The notes under the pieces: model-generated | The model's input: the letters and a program-made list of their open reading frames with translations, nothing else | What the model was told of the DNA's origin: nothing | Databases searched by the model: none | Assembly: GCA_044341625.1 (NCBI GenBank) | Contig: JBIIRI010000015.1 | Coordinates: 1-34,357 of the forward strand | Origin: Falsiroseomonas sp044341625 | GTDB taxonomy: Bacteria > Pseudomonadota > Alphaproteobacteria > Acetobacterales > Acetobacteraceae | DNA: 34,357 bases | Direction of reading: 5' to 3' | Part shown: piece by piece, positions 24,768 to 32,215 of the stretch | How the letters are laid out: each line of letters begins with the position of its first letter | Numbering within the stretch: position 1 is the first letter of the stretch | Position numbers and translations under genes: made by a program

Positions 24768-25111
24768 TCCGCCGCCAGCAATTCGCTTCCGATATCGCGT
24801 CTCATTTTGCGAATGACGCTGATGTGATCGCGCGGCCCGCGAAGACCGGGCCGGGGATGGGCCGCGTGAGGGCGCCAAACCAGCCCCAAACCTATGAACA
24901 ACCCCGAAAAAGAAGAGGGCCGGCCCTTGCGGGCCGGCCCTAAGTCAAAGGTTGAGGAAGGCTAAGCTGCCAGAGACGGGGCAGGCCCATCACATGACGC
25001 TTATCACCTAGCAACCATCGTGCCAGCGCCACCGCCACCCAGGACAAGTGATCGCGAAATCCTATCGCGCCCCCGGCCCGATGGCCTCCACCGCCGCCAG
25101 GGGGCACCCGG
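24768..25111. other. Gap between convergent genes; candidate minus-strand small RNA
   Basis: This 344-bp gap lies between the convergent ispDF and thiolase genes and is less GC-rich than the flanks. Near ispDF, ATTCGC and GCGAAT (24781-24814) form an inverted repeat. A perfect terminator hairpin lies at 24916-24941. Between 24942 and about 25080 the minus strand has an open frame ending in a TAG that merges with the terminator. Its codons (TTG, CTA, GGT, AAG, CGT, CTT, CCT) are unlike the genes here, so a small RNA or a decayed gene is more likely than a functional protein. I could not match it to 6S, SRP RNA, RNase P or tmRNA. Confidence 0.45.
24907..24941 (-). terminator. Rho-independent terminator (minus strand)
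   Basis: On the minus strand AGGGCCGGCCC-GCAA-GGGCCGGCCCT forms a perfect 11-bp stem followed by CTTCTTTTT. It would end the thiolase transcript or a separate small RNA about 170 bp beyond the thiolase stop codon. The hairpin may also help end ispDF transcription, but the plus strand has no T-run after it. Confidence 0.85.
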
Positions 25112-26278
25112 TCAGCCGACCCGTTCCAGGATCGAGCAGTAATTCGCCACCGCCGCGCCGCCCATGTTGAACACCCCGGCCACATCCGCCTTGGGCAGCT
25201 GCATATCCCCGGCCGTGCCGGTCAGCTGCATCGCCGCCATGGCGTGCATGGAGACCCCCGTCGCCCCGATCGGGTGGCCCTTCGACTTCAGTCCGCCCGA
25301 GGGGTTCACCGGCAGCCGGCCATCCTTGGCCGTCCAGCCTTCCAGCGCCGCCCGCGCGCCCTGCCCTTCCGGCGCCAGCCCCATCGCCTCGTATTCGATC
25401 AGCTCGGCGATGGTGAAGCAGTCATGCGTCTCGACGAAGGACAGGTCGCCGAGCGCCAGCCCCGCCTGGTCCAGCGCCCGGCCCCACGCGGCGCGGGCGC
25501 CCTCGAAGCGGATGATGTCGCGGGTCGCGATGGCCATGGTGTCGGTGGCCTGCGCGGTCGCGCGGAAGCGCACCGCCTTGGCCATCGCCTTCGCCGTCTC
25601 CTCATCCGTCAGGATCAGCGCGGCGGCGCCGTCGCTGACCAGGGAGCAATCGGTGCGCTTCAGCGGCCGCGCGACGAAGGGATTTCGCTCGCTCTCCGCC
25701 CGGCAGAAAGCGAAGCCGAGGTCCTTCCGCATCTGGGCATAGGGGTTCGCCACCCCGTTGCGGTGGTTCTTCGCCGCGATGGCGGCCAGCGCGTCGGATT
25801 GGTCGCCATGGCGCTGGAAATAGGCCTCCGCGATCCGCCCGAAGACACCGGCGAAGCCCGCCGGGATCTCGCCTTCAGTCTTGCGATAGCTGGCAGACAG
25901 CAGGATCTCCCCGACCTCGGCGTTGGGTGTCGCGGTCATCTTCTCCGCCCCCACCACCAGGGCGAAGCGACCGCGCTTCGCGGCCAGGAAATCCAGCGCG
26001 CCATGGATCGCGGCGGTCCCGGTGGCGCAGGCATTCTCGTAGCGCGTGGTCGGCTTGAAGCGCAGCGCCGGCACATGGCTCAGCAGCAGCGACGCGAAGA
26101 AATCCTGCTTCGAGAAGCCGCCATTGAAGACGCCGACGAAAGCCCCATCCACCTCCGCCGGCTCGATCCCGGCATCGTGGATCGCAGCCATGGCGACGCG
26201 GCCGAACAGGCTTTCGATATCCGGGTCTTCCAGCTTGCCGAAAGGGGTATGGGCCCAGCCGACGATGCAGGCGGTCAT
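25112..26278 (-). CDS. Thiolase family protein (acetyl-CoA acyltransferase-like)
   Basis: 388 residues. The nucleophile Cys84 is in ENACATGTAAIHGA, and the catalytic His is in NPSGGLKSKGHPIGATG. The second catalytic cysteine of classical thiolases (CxG near the C-terminus) is absent: that region reads FNMGGAAVANYC, as in SCP-2-type thiolases and thiolase-like proteins. It probably cleaves or forms a 3-ketoacyl-CoA; the exact substrate is unknown. ATG 26278 has AAGGAA about 8 bp upstream. The gene follows the enoyl-CoA hydratase by 26 bp on the same strand, which suggests a short beta-oxidation-like pathway. Confidence 0.9.
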   Translation of the reverse strand: MTACIVGWAHTPFGKLEDPDIESLFGRVAMAAIHDAGIEPAEVDGAFVGVFNGGFSKQDFFASLLLSHVPALRFKPTTRYENACATGTAAIHGALDFLAAKRGRFALVVGAEKMTATPNAEVGEILLSASYRKTEGEIPAGFAGVFGRIAEAYFQRHGDQSDALAAIAAKNHRNGVANPYAQMRKDLGFAFCRAESERNPFVARPLKRTDCSLVSDGAAALILTDEETAKAMAKAVRFRATAQATDTMAIATRDIIRFEGARAAWGRALDQAGLALGDLSFVETHDCFTIAELIEYEAMGLAPEGQGARAALEGWTAKDGRLPVNPSGGLKSKGHPIGATGVSMHAMAAMQLTGTAGDMQLPKADVAGVFNMGGAAVANYCSILERVG

Positions 26279-26304
26279 GAAGGCGTTCCTTCCCTTGCTC
26301 GGTC

Positions 26305-27096
26305 TTACGCTTCGGCCCAGGCGGCCTTCCGGCGTTCCATGAAACTCGCGATGCCCTCCGCCGCCTCGGGCCCGGCGGCCTGACGGCCGAAGGCGGCCGC
26401 ACCGACTGCCGCATAGCCGTCCGGCACGGTGGGGCCGAGGGCGGCGATCAGGGCCTTGGTCTCGGCCAGCGCGCGGGGCGCGCCTTGCAGGACATCGGCG
26501 ATCACCTCGGCCACCGCGGCGTCGAGATCGGGCGCCACCGCATGGACCAGGCCGATGCGCGCGGCTTCCGCCGCATCGATGACCTGGCCTTGCAGACACA
26601 GCTTCGCCGCCGCGCTGCGGCCCATCCGCCGCACCAGCCAGGGCAAGATCTGCGCGGGCACCAGGCCGCGCCGCACCTCGGGCGCCGAGAAGCGGGCGTT
26701 GCCGGCGGCCAGCGCGATATCGGCCGCGCAGACGAAGCCCAGGCCGCCCGCGAAGGCGCTGCCCTCGACCGCCGCGATCACCACCTGCGGCAGGTCCGAG
26801 ATGGCCTGGAAGCGCCCGCCGGTCTTGCGGTTACGCTCCTGCTGCCGGGCGAGCTTCGCGGCCGGGTCCTCCGCCTTGCCGACCTCGTTCAGGTCGAGCC
26901 CGGCGCAGAAATGCCCGGCGGCGCCGGAGATCACCAGCACTCGCGCAGTCGTGTCGCCCTTCAGATCGGCCAGCAGCACATCAAGGCGGGCGACCAGCGC
27001 CTCATTCATCGCATTGCGGCGGGCGGGGCGGTTCAGGACGGCGCGGACCACCGGGCCCTCGCGCGTCACCAGCAGCGGGTTCTCGTCCTGGCTCAT
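26305..27096 (-). CDS. Enoyl-CoA hydratase/isomerase family protein
   Basis: 263 residues of the crotonase fold. The two oxyanion-hole segments are GHFCAGLDLNEV and EGSAFAGGLGFVCAADIALA. A glutamate in FSAPEVRRGLVPAQILPWL sits where the family often has a catalytic acid, and the segment resembles methyl-branched glutaconyl-CoA hydratases. The enzyme likely adds water to an enoyl-CoA or isomerises it. AAGGGG lies 6 bp upstream of the start. It is co-directional with the thiolase 26 bp downstream, so the pair probably act on the same acyl-CoA series. Confidence 0.92.
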   Translation of the reverse strand: MSQDENPLLVTREGPVVRAVLNRPARRNAMNEALVARLDVLLADLKGDTTARVLVISGAAGHFCAGLDLNEVGKAEDPAAKLARQQERNRKTGGRFQAISDLPQVVIAAVEGSAFAGGLGFVCAADIALAAGNARFSAPEVRRGLVPAQILPWLVRRMGRSAAAKLCLQGQVIDAAEAARIGLVHAVAPDLDAAVAEVIADVLQGAPRALAETKALIAALGPTVPDGYAAVGAAAFGRQAAGPEAAEGIASFMERRKAAWAEA

Positions 27097-27158
27097 GCGC
27101 GTCCCCTTCCTGCGGGCGGAGACTTGGCCGGGTGGCCAAACCCGTCAAGGCGGGGCGG

Positions 27159-27839
27159 TCAGAACCCGTCGCAATGGGCGGGCTGGGATTGCGGCGTCTC
27201 CGGCCCTGCCTTCACCCGCGCGATCTCCTCCCGCAGCGCCGCGATCTCGGCGCGGAGCGCGGCGAGTTGCTCGCCCACCGGGTCCTCATCCAGAGATCCA
27301 AGGCCATAGCCGATGCCACCCAGATCGCAGGCCGAGCCCTTGGGCGGGCGGGCGGGGATGCCGACCACGGTGCAGCCGGGCGCGACGGGGCCCACCACCA
27401 CCGCATTCGCCCCGATCCGCGCCCCCTGCCCCACCCGAAACGGCCCCAGCACCTGCGCGCCGGCGCCGATGGTCACATGATCCTCGATGGTCGGGTGCCG
27501 CTTGCCCGCCTGGCCCGACAGGCCGCCCAGCGTGACGCCGTGATAGATCAGCACGTCGTCGCCGATCTCCGCCGTCTCGCCGATCACCACGCCCATGCCG
27601 TGATCGATGAACAGCCGCCGGCCGATGCGCGCGCCGGGATGGATCTCGATCCCCGTCAGCATCCGCGCAAGATGGGAGGAGAAGCGGCCAAGCCCGCGCA
27701 GCCCGACGCGCCACAGCGCATGGGACAGGCGATGCCACAGCACCGCGTGCAGACCGGCATAGCAGAACACCGCCTCCGCCCAGCCGGGGCGGGCCGGGTC
27801 GCGGGCGCGGATGGTGCGGGCGAGTTCGACGATCTCCAT
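27159..27839 (-). CDS. cysE: Serine O-acetyltransferase (short CysE/EpsC type)
   Basis: 226 residues. A short helical N-terminal part is followed by the left-handed beta-helix of hexapeptide acetyltransferases: GIEIHPGARIGRRLFIDHGM, VVIGETAEIGDDVLIYHGVTLGG, and KRHPTIEDHVTIGAGAQVLG. His80 in IDHGMGVVIGE is the likely catalytic base. It converts serine and acetyl-CoA to O-acetylserine, the substrate of CysK. The C-terminal tail includes a short Ala/Glu-rich coiled coil (EQLAALRAEIAALREEIARV) not in the shortest forms. It follows cysK after 7 bp, so the two are co-transcribed. Confidence 0.95.
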   Translation of the reverse strand: MEIVELARTIRARDPARPGWAEAVFCYAGLHAVLWHRLSHALWRVGLRGLGRFSSHLARMLTGIEIHPGARIGRRLFIDHGMGVVIGETAEIGDDVLIYHGVTLGGLSGQAGKRHPTIEDHVTIGAGAQVLGPFRVGQGARIGANAVVVGPVAPGCTVVGIPARPPKGSACDLGGIGYGLGSLDEDPVGEQLAALRAEIAALREEIARVKAGPETPQSQPAHCDGF

Positions 27840-27846
27840 GGATCGC

Positions 27847-28866
27847 TCACGCCATCCAGGGCGGCACGGGCAGGCCCTTCGACCGCAGGAAATCCGGGTT
27901 GAACAGCTTGGATTGGTAGCGCGCCGCGCCGTCGCAGAGGATCGTCACCACCCGGTGCCCGGGCCCGAGATCGCGTGCGACGCGGATGGCGGCGGCGACA
28001 TTCAGCCCCGCGCTGCCGCCGACCGAAATCCCTTCCTGCGCCTGCAGGTCGAAGACTTCCGTCAGTGCCTCCGCATCCGGGATGGTCACGGCGTCATCGA
28101 TCAACTCGCGCGCCTGGGCGAGGTTGCCCGGCGCGCGGGCGGCCTGGCCGATGCCTTCGGTGATCGAACTCCCGCTGGCCTTCAAAGCCCCGGTCTTCAC
28201 CCAGGAGGCCAGCGCGCTGCCCTCCGGGTCCGCCAGCACGATCCGCACGCCGGCATCGCGGGCCTTCAGCGCCCGCGCGACGCCGGCCAACGTGCCGCCG
28301 GTGCCGCAGGCGCAGGTGAAGGCGTCGATCCGGCCGCCGGTCTGGGCCCAGATCTCGGGGCCGGTGGTTGCCTCATGCGCGGCGGCGTTGGCGAGGTTGT
28401 CGAACTGGTTGGCCCAGACCGCCCCCATCTCCTCCGCCAGGCGGCGGGAGACATGGACGTAGTTGCCCGGATCGGCGAAGGGTTTCGCGGGCACCAGCCG
28501 CAGATCGGCGCCGATCATGCGGAGGTAATCGAGCTTCTCCTTCGCCTGGGTCTCCGGCACCACGATCACGCTGCGCCAGCCCATCGCATTGGCCGCCAGC
28601 GCGATGCCGATGCCGGTATTGCCGGCGGTGCCTTCCACGATGGTGCCGGGCTGGCCGGGCACCAGCCGCCCCTGCGCCATGGCGTCCCGCAGGATGCCAA
28701 GCGCGGCGCGGTCCTTCACCGACCCGCCGGGATTCATGAATTCCGCCTTCCCCAGGATCTCGCACCCCGTCGCCTCGGAAGCGCGGCGCAGGCGGATCAG
28801 GGGGGTGTGGCCCACGGCGCCCCAGAAGCCATCGACGATGCCATCCATCGGCAGGTTGGCGTCCAT
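27847..28866 (-). CDS. cysK: Cysteine synthase A (O-acetylserine sulfhydrylase)
   Basis: 339 residues. The PLP lysine is Lys51 in NPGGSVKDRAA, the phosphate-side loop is EGTAGNTG (78-85), and the acetylserine-binding loop is CACGTGGTLAGVARAL. SVGGSAGLN follows near the C-terminus. The enzyme makes cysteine from O-acetylserine and sulfide; some close relatives act as cystathionine beta-synthase. ATG 28866 is preceded by GAGGAGAG (28875-28882). The open frame continues upstream through the leader and beyond, but homology starts here. cysE lies 7 bp downstream. See the separate leader entry for a possible regulatory structure. Confidence 0.95.
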   Translation of the reverse strand: MDANLPMDGIVDGFWGAVGHTPLIRLRRASEATGCEILGKAEFMNPGGSVKDRAALGILRDAMAQGRLVPGQPGTIVEGTAGNTGIGIALAANAMGWRSVIVVPETQAKEKLDYLRMIGADLRLVPAKPFADPGNYVHVSRRLAEEMGAVWANQFDNLANAAAHEATTGPEIWAQTGGRIDAFTCACGTGGTLAGVARALKARDAGVRIVLADPEGSALASWVKTGALKASGSSITEGIGQAARAPGNLAQARELIDDAVTIPDAEALTEVFDLQAQEGISVGGSAGLNVAAAIRVARDLGPGHRVVTILCDGAARYQSKLFNPDFLRSKGLPVPPWMA

Positions 28867-28927
28867 GGCGCTGGCTCTCCTCGGGTTGGGGAAGGATGAC
28901 GGGCGACCCCGTCCGGGCCTGAGAGAT
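28867..28927 (-). promoter_or_regulatory. cysK leader with a structure that can mask the ribosome-binding site
   Basis: In the transcript, TCTCTC (28926-28921) can pair with GAGAG of the ribosome-binding site (28879-28875). Between them lies a perfect hairpin GACGGG-GTCG-CCCGTC (28913-28898). The nested arrangement would hide the ribosome-binding site when folded. This suggests, but does not prove, leader control of the cysK-cysE operon. Part of the segment (CCGACGG..TCTCTCAGG) recalls the 3' part of a glycine aptamer, but the rest of that fold is not there. Confidence 0.35.
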
Positions 28928-29137
28928 AAGGCCGTCGGCGCCACGGTTTCCAGCAGGGCACCGCGTCCATCGGCAGAGGTTCGAAGGTTGATGCATGCCG
29001 AAGCCGCATGACCGCATCGCTTGCCTTCCCCGGCGGCGCGGTGTGGGAGACAGACATGGCTGCGGCCACGGCCAGCTGGGCAAAGATTTTTTTCGGCCGA
29101 AGGAATGCCGAACCGACCTCGCCAGGGGGTTGGACAG

Positions 29138-29211
29138 CGCGCCCGGAGGGATTCGAACCCCCGACCTACGGAGTAGAAATCCGATGCTCTATCCAGCTGA
29201 GCTACGGGCGC
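29138..29211 (-). tRNA. tRNA-Arg (anticodon TCT)
   Basis: The minus strand folds as a full cloverleaf. The 7-bp acceptor stem GCGCCCG/CGGGCGC is perfect, and the D-arm reads GCTC-AGCTGGATA-GAGC. The anticodon loop TTTCTAC gives TCT (29177-29175), which reads AGA and AGG. The T-arm reads GGGGG-TTCGAAT-CCCTC. The discriminator base is G at 29138 and no CCA is encoded. AGA/AGG are rare codons in such a GC-rich genome. It lies alone between the cysK leader and the divergent TpsB-like gene. Confidence 0.97.
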
Positions 29212-29353
29212 TTGCTGCGCGCGGGATTTAGCACCACCCCGCCGCCCGGTGTAGGCCACCACCGCGGGTTGAGGTCGAGGCCCGCATCCCGCACTCTTCC
29301 GTTTCATTCCGACTTCGTCCATTCGGGCGGCGGCGCCGGCGATGGGGAGGGTC

Positions 29354-31126
29354 ATGCAATTGCTTCGGCGCGGTGCGCCCCCCCTGCCCTTGATGCTGCC
29401 CGCCCTCCTCCTGGCGTCGCAAGCCCTGGCGCAGCAGCCCGCCGGCCTGCCGCCCCCACTGCCCGGCGTGATCGAACGCACGGCACCGGCCGAGGCCCCC
29501 GCCCTTGGCCCGCGCCTGCTGCCGCCCGAACCTGCCCGCATCGGCGGCCCCGGTGAGACACGCCGCGTCGCCCTCGGCCGCGCGAGCGTCGAAGGCAGCA
29601 CGGCCCTGCCCCCGTCCCGGCTGCGCGCCGTGCTCGACGCGGTCGAGGGGCGGGAGATCACGCTCGCCGAGATCGAGGATGCGCGGCTGGCCCTGCTCGG
29701 CGCCTATCGCGCGGCGGGGTTCCCCTATGTCGCGGTGGCCGCGAGGCTCGGCCCCCAGACGGATGGCCGGGCGACGCTGACCCTGGCGGTGACGGAAGGC
29801 CATGTCGCGGCGCTGCGGCTGGAGGGGGAGGAGATCGGCCCCGCCAGCCGCCAGGCGCGGCGCTTCCTGGAGCCCGTGCTGCATCAGCGCCCCCTGCCGG
29901 CCGCCGCGCTGGAACGCGCCCTGCTGCTGGCGGGCGATATCCCCGGCGTCACCGCGCAGGGCGTGTTGCGGCCCATCGCCGGGGAGCCGGGGGCACTCGA
30001 ACTCGTGGTGCGCCTCGCGCGCCGCCCGGTCTCCGGCTTCGCGACCCTCGACAATCGCGGCTATCCGCTGACCGGGCGCTGGCAGGGGCTGGCCGTCGCG
30101 CAGTTGAACAGCCTGACCGCGCTCGGCGAGCGGACCGAGATCGCGCTGCTCCAGACCGACGGCAACGGCCAGGGCTTCCTCCAGGTGACGGAGGAGATGT
30201 TCCTCGGCGCCTCCGGCCTGCGGCTTCGGCTTTATGCCGGCGCGGGGCGGGCGGAGCCGGGCTCGGCGCTGGCCGCCATCGGCTATGCGGGAGAAACGCG
30301 GGTGGGCGGGCTGGGCCTTGCCTATCCGCTGATCCGCAGCCGGCCGCTGAACCTGACGCTGACCGGCCAGTTCGACGCCTTCGAATCCGAGGTCGAGGCC
30401 CGCCTCGCCCCCGGCGAGCCCCGGACCCGCCAGAGCTTCGATTCCGTGCGCGCGCTCCGCTTCGGCGCGGATGGGGCGGTGCAGGATGCCTGGCTCGCCA
30501 CCGCCCCGGCCGCCGCCGTCACCACCGGCCTTCTCCGGTTCAGCCAGGGCATCGAGGCGCTGGGCGCGAGCGATGGCGCGGCCGGGGGCCATGCGCGGGC
30601 GGGCAGCGAGTTCGGCTTCGCCAAGCTCGTCGCGGAAGCCAGCCGCAACCAGCCGCTGGCCATGCCGTCCGAGGGGTGGCTGCTGTCCCTGCTTGGCCTG
30701 GTCGCGGGCCAATGGAGCGACGATGTGCTGCCGCCGGCGGAGAAATTCTACCTCGGCGGCAACCGGCTGGGCCGCGGCTTCTATGCGGGCCAGGTCACGG
30801 GCGACCGGGCGCTGGCAGGGACGCTGGAATTGCAGCTGGGCCGGACGCTCGACCTCGCCATGCCGCCGGATTGGCCGGGCGGGCCGGCCTTGCGGCTCGG
30901 CACGCAATTCTACCTGTTCCGCGACGAGGGCCGCGCCTGGGACAATGGCCCGGCGGGCCAGGACCGGGAGGTCGCGTCCTGGGGCGGCGGGGTGCGGCTG
31001 CAATTCGACGAGGGCTTGCAGCTGGACCTGGAAGCCGTCCGCCGGCTGACCCGCCAGCCCGAGGGCGTGGGCGTCGCGGCCTTGTCGGAAGATGCCGTCT
31101 TCGCCCGGCTCCTTCTACGATTCTGA
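29354..31126 (+). CDS. ShlB/FhaC/HecB family outer-membrane transporter (TpsB-like)
   Basis: 590 residues. The signal peptide is MQLLRRGAPPLPLMLPALLL followed by ASQALAQQ. A proline-rich linker precedes a POTRA_2 region (about 60-150, including LRAVLDAVEGREITLAEIED). Then comes a second POTRA and a beta-barrel with FATLDNRGYPLTGRWQG and YLGGNRLGRGFYAGQV, whose (L)RGF-type motif is the barrel-lid lock, ending in ARLLLRF. These proteins export a TpsA haemagglutinin or haemolysin across the outer membrane. No TpsA partner lies nearby. ATG 29354 is preferred over 29342 because GGGGAGG (29344-29350) lies just upstream. Confidence 0.92.
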   Translation: MQLLRRGAPPLPLMLPALLLASQALAQQPAGLPPPLPGVIERTAPAEAPALGPRLLPPEPARIGGPGETRRVALGRASVEGSTALPPSRLRAVLDAVEGREITLAEIEDARLALLGAYRAAGFPYVAVAARLGPQTDGRATLTLAVTEGHVAALRLEGEEIGPASRQARRFLEPVLHQRPLPAAALERALLLAGDIPGVTAQGVLRPIAGEPGALELVVRLARRPVSGFATLDNRGYPLTGRWQGLAVAQLNSLTALGERTEIALLQTDGNGQGFLQVTEEMFLGASGLRLRLYAGAGRAEPGSALAAIGYAGETRVGGLGLAYPLIRSRPLNLTLTGQFDAFESEVEARLAPGEPRTRQSFDSVRALRFGADGAVQDAWLATAPAAAVTTGLLRFSQGIEALGASDGAAGGHARAGSEFGFAKLVAEASRNQPLAMPSEGWLLSLLGLVAGQWSDDVLPPAEKFYLGGNRLGRGFYAGQVTGDRALAGTLELQLGRTLDLAMPPDWPGGPALRLGTQFYLFRDEGRAWDNGPAGQDREVASWGGGVRLQFDEGLQLDLEAVRRLTRQPEGVGVAALSEDAVFARLLLRF

Positions 31127-31128
31127 GA

Positions 31129-31148
31129 GCGGGACGCGCGTCTCCCGC
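31129..31148. terminator. Inverted repeat after the TpsB-like gene
   Basis: GCGGGA (31129-31134) and TCCCGC (31143-31148) form a hairpin 3 bp after the stop codon, followed by a C-rich run and not by T. TATAAG at 31177-31182, just upstream of glpX, looks like a -10 element, but no good -35 is visible. Confidence 0.35.
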
Positions 31149-31210
31149 CCCGTCTCCCCCCCGCCGGCCGCGCTGGTATAAGGGCGCCCGAAACACAGGA
31201 GCATCGCGCC

Positions 31211-32215
31211 ATGGCCGAGACCGACCCCCACGTCCCCGTCGACCGCAACCTGGCCCTCGAACTCGTCCGCGTGACGGAAGCCGCGGCGCTCGCGGCCAGC
31301 CGCTGGATGGGGCGCGGCGACAAGAATGCGGCGGACGGCGCGGCGGTGGAAGCAATGCGGAAGGCCTTCGACACCGTCGCCATCTCCGGCACCGTCGTGA
31401 TCGGCGAAGGCGAGATGGATGAGGCGCCGATGCTCTATATCGGCGAGAAGGTCGGGCTCTACGCCCGCGCCGGCGGCGGGCAGGAGGTCGATATCGCCGT
31501 CGATCCGCTGGAAGGCACTTCCATCACCGCCAAGGGCGGGCCGAACGCGATGGCCACCGTGGCGCTCGCCCAGAAGGGCGGCTTCCTGCACGCGCCCGAC
31601 ATCTACATGGACAAGCTGGCCGTCGGCCCCGGCCTGCCACCCGGCGTCGTGAACCTGCAGGCCAGCGTGGAGGAGAACCTCCGCGAACTGGCCAAGGCCA
31701 AGCAGCGCTCCGTCTCCGACCTCGTCGTCTGCCTGCTCGACCGCGATCGGCACAAGGAAATCGTGAAGCGCTGCCGCGCCGCCGGCGCGCGGATCATGAT
31801 GATCCCGGATGGCGATGTCTCCGGCGTCGTCGCGGTGTCGCAGGTCGATACCGGCGTCGATATCTACATGGGTTCGGGCGGCGCGCCGGAGGGCGTGCTG
31901 GCGGCGGCCGCGCTGCGCTGCATCGGCGGCCAGATGCAGGGCCGCCTGATGTTCGAGAATGAGGAACAGATCGCCCGCGCCCGCGAGATGGGCGTGACCG
32001 ACCCCAACCGCATCTACGAACTGGAAGACATGGCGAAGGGCGACGTGATGTTCGCCGCGACCGGCGTGACCACCGGCCCGATGCTGCGCGGCGTCCGCCA
32101 TTTCGGCACCGGCGCCGTCACCCATTCGATCGTCATGCGATCGAAATCCGGCACGGTGCGCTATGTCGAGGGGCATCACAATTTCGCGCTGAAGCCCGCG
32201 GCCTTCATCGCGTGA
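31211..32215 (+). CDS. glpX: Class II fructose-1,6-bisphosphatase GlpX
   Basis: 334 residues. The Li+-sensitive phosphatase signatures are IGEGEMDEAPML (64-75) and VDPLEGTS (97-104), which bind the metals. The GlpX-specific parts include SDLVVCLLDRDRHKEIV and MGSGGAPEGVLAAAALRCIGGQ. The enzyme hydrolyses fructose-1,6-bisphosphate (some members also sedoheptulose-1,7-bisphosphate) in gluconeogenesis or the Calvin cycle. An AGGAG lies 9 bp upstream of ATG 31211. The stop overlaps the recJ start as GTGA, so the two are coupled. Confidence 0.97.
   Translation: MAETDPHVPVDRNLALELVRVTEAAALAASRWMGRGDKNAADGAAVEAMRKAFDTVAISGTVVIGEGEMDEAPMLYIGEKVGLYARAGGGQEVDIAVDPLEGTSITAKGGPNAMATVALAQKGGFLHAPDIYMDKLAVGPGLPPGVVNLQASVEENLRELAKAKQRSVSDLVVCLLDRDRHKEIVKRCRAAGARIMMIPDGDVSGVVAVSQVDTGVDIYMGSGGAPEGVLAAAALRCIGGQMQGRLMFENEEQIARAREMGVTDPNRIYELEDMAKGDVMFAATGVTTGPMLRGVRHFGTGAVTHSIVMRSKSGTVRYVEGHHNFALKPAAFIA

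Noticed and set aside
24940..25185. 81-codon minus-strand gene before the terminator
   Set aside because: Upstream half overlaps the thiolase 3' end in another frame, and the codon choice is atypical. The region is better described as a candidate small RNA or relic.
28911..29000. Glycine riboswitch upstream of cysK
   Set aside because: Only CCGACGG and TCTCTCAGG resemble the aptamer. The 5' GGAGAG partner and the rest of the fold are missing upstream.
29085..29125. Terminator with a T-run at about 29087-29095
   Set aside because: The seven T residues on the plus strand precede the hairpin and do not follow it, and no plus-strand gene ends there.
28867..29661. N-terminal extension of cysK by over 260 residues
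   Set aside because: The frame is open, but it runs through the tRNA gene and matches nothing in the family. ATG 28866 has a strong ribosome-binding site.
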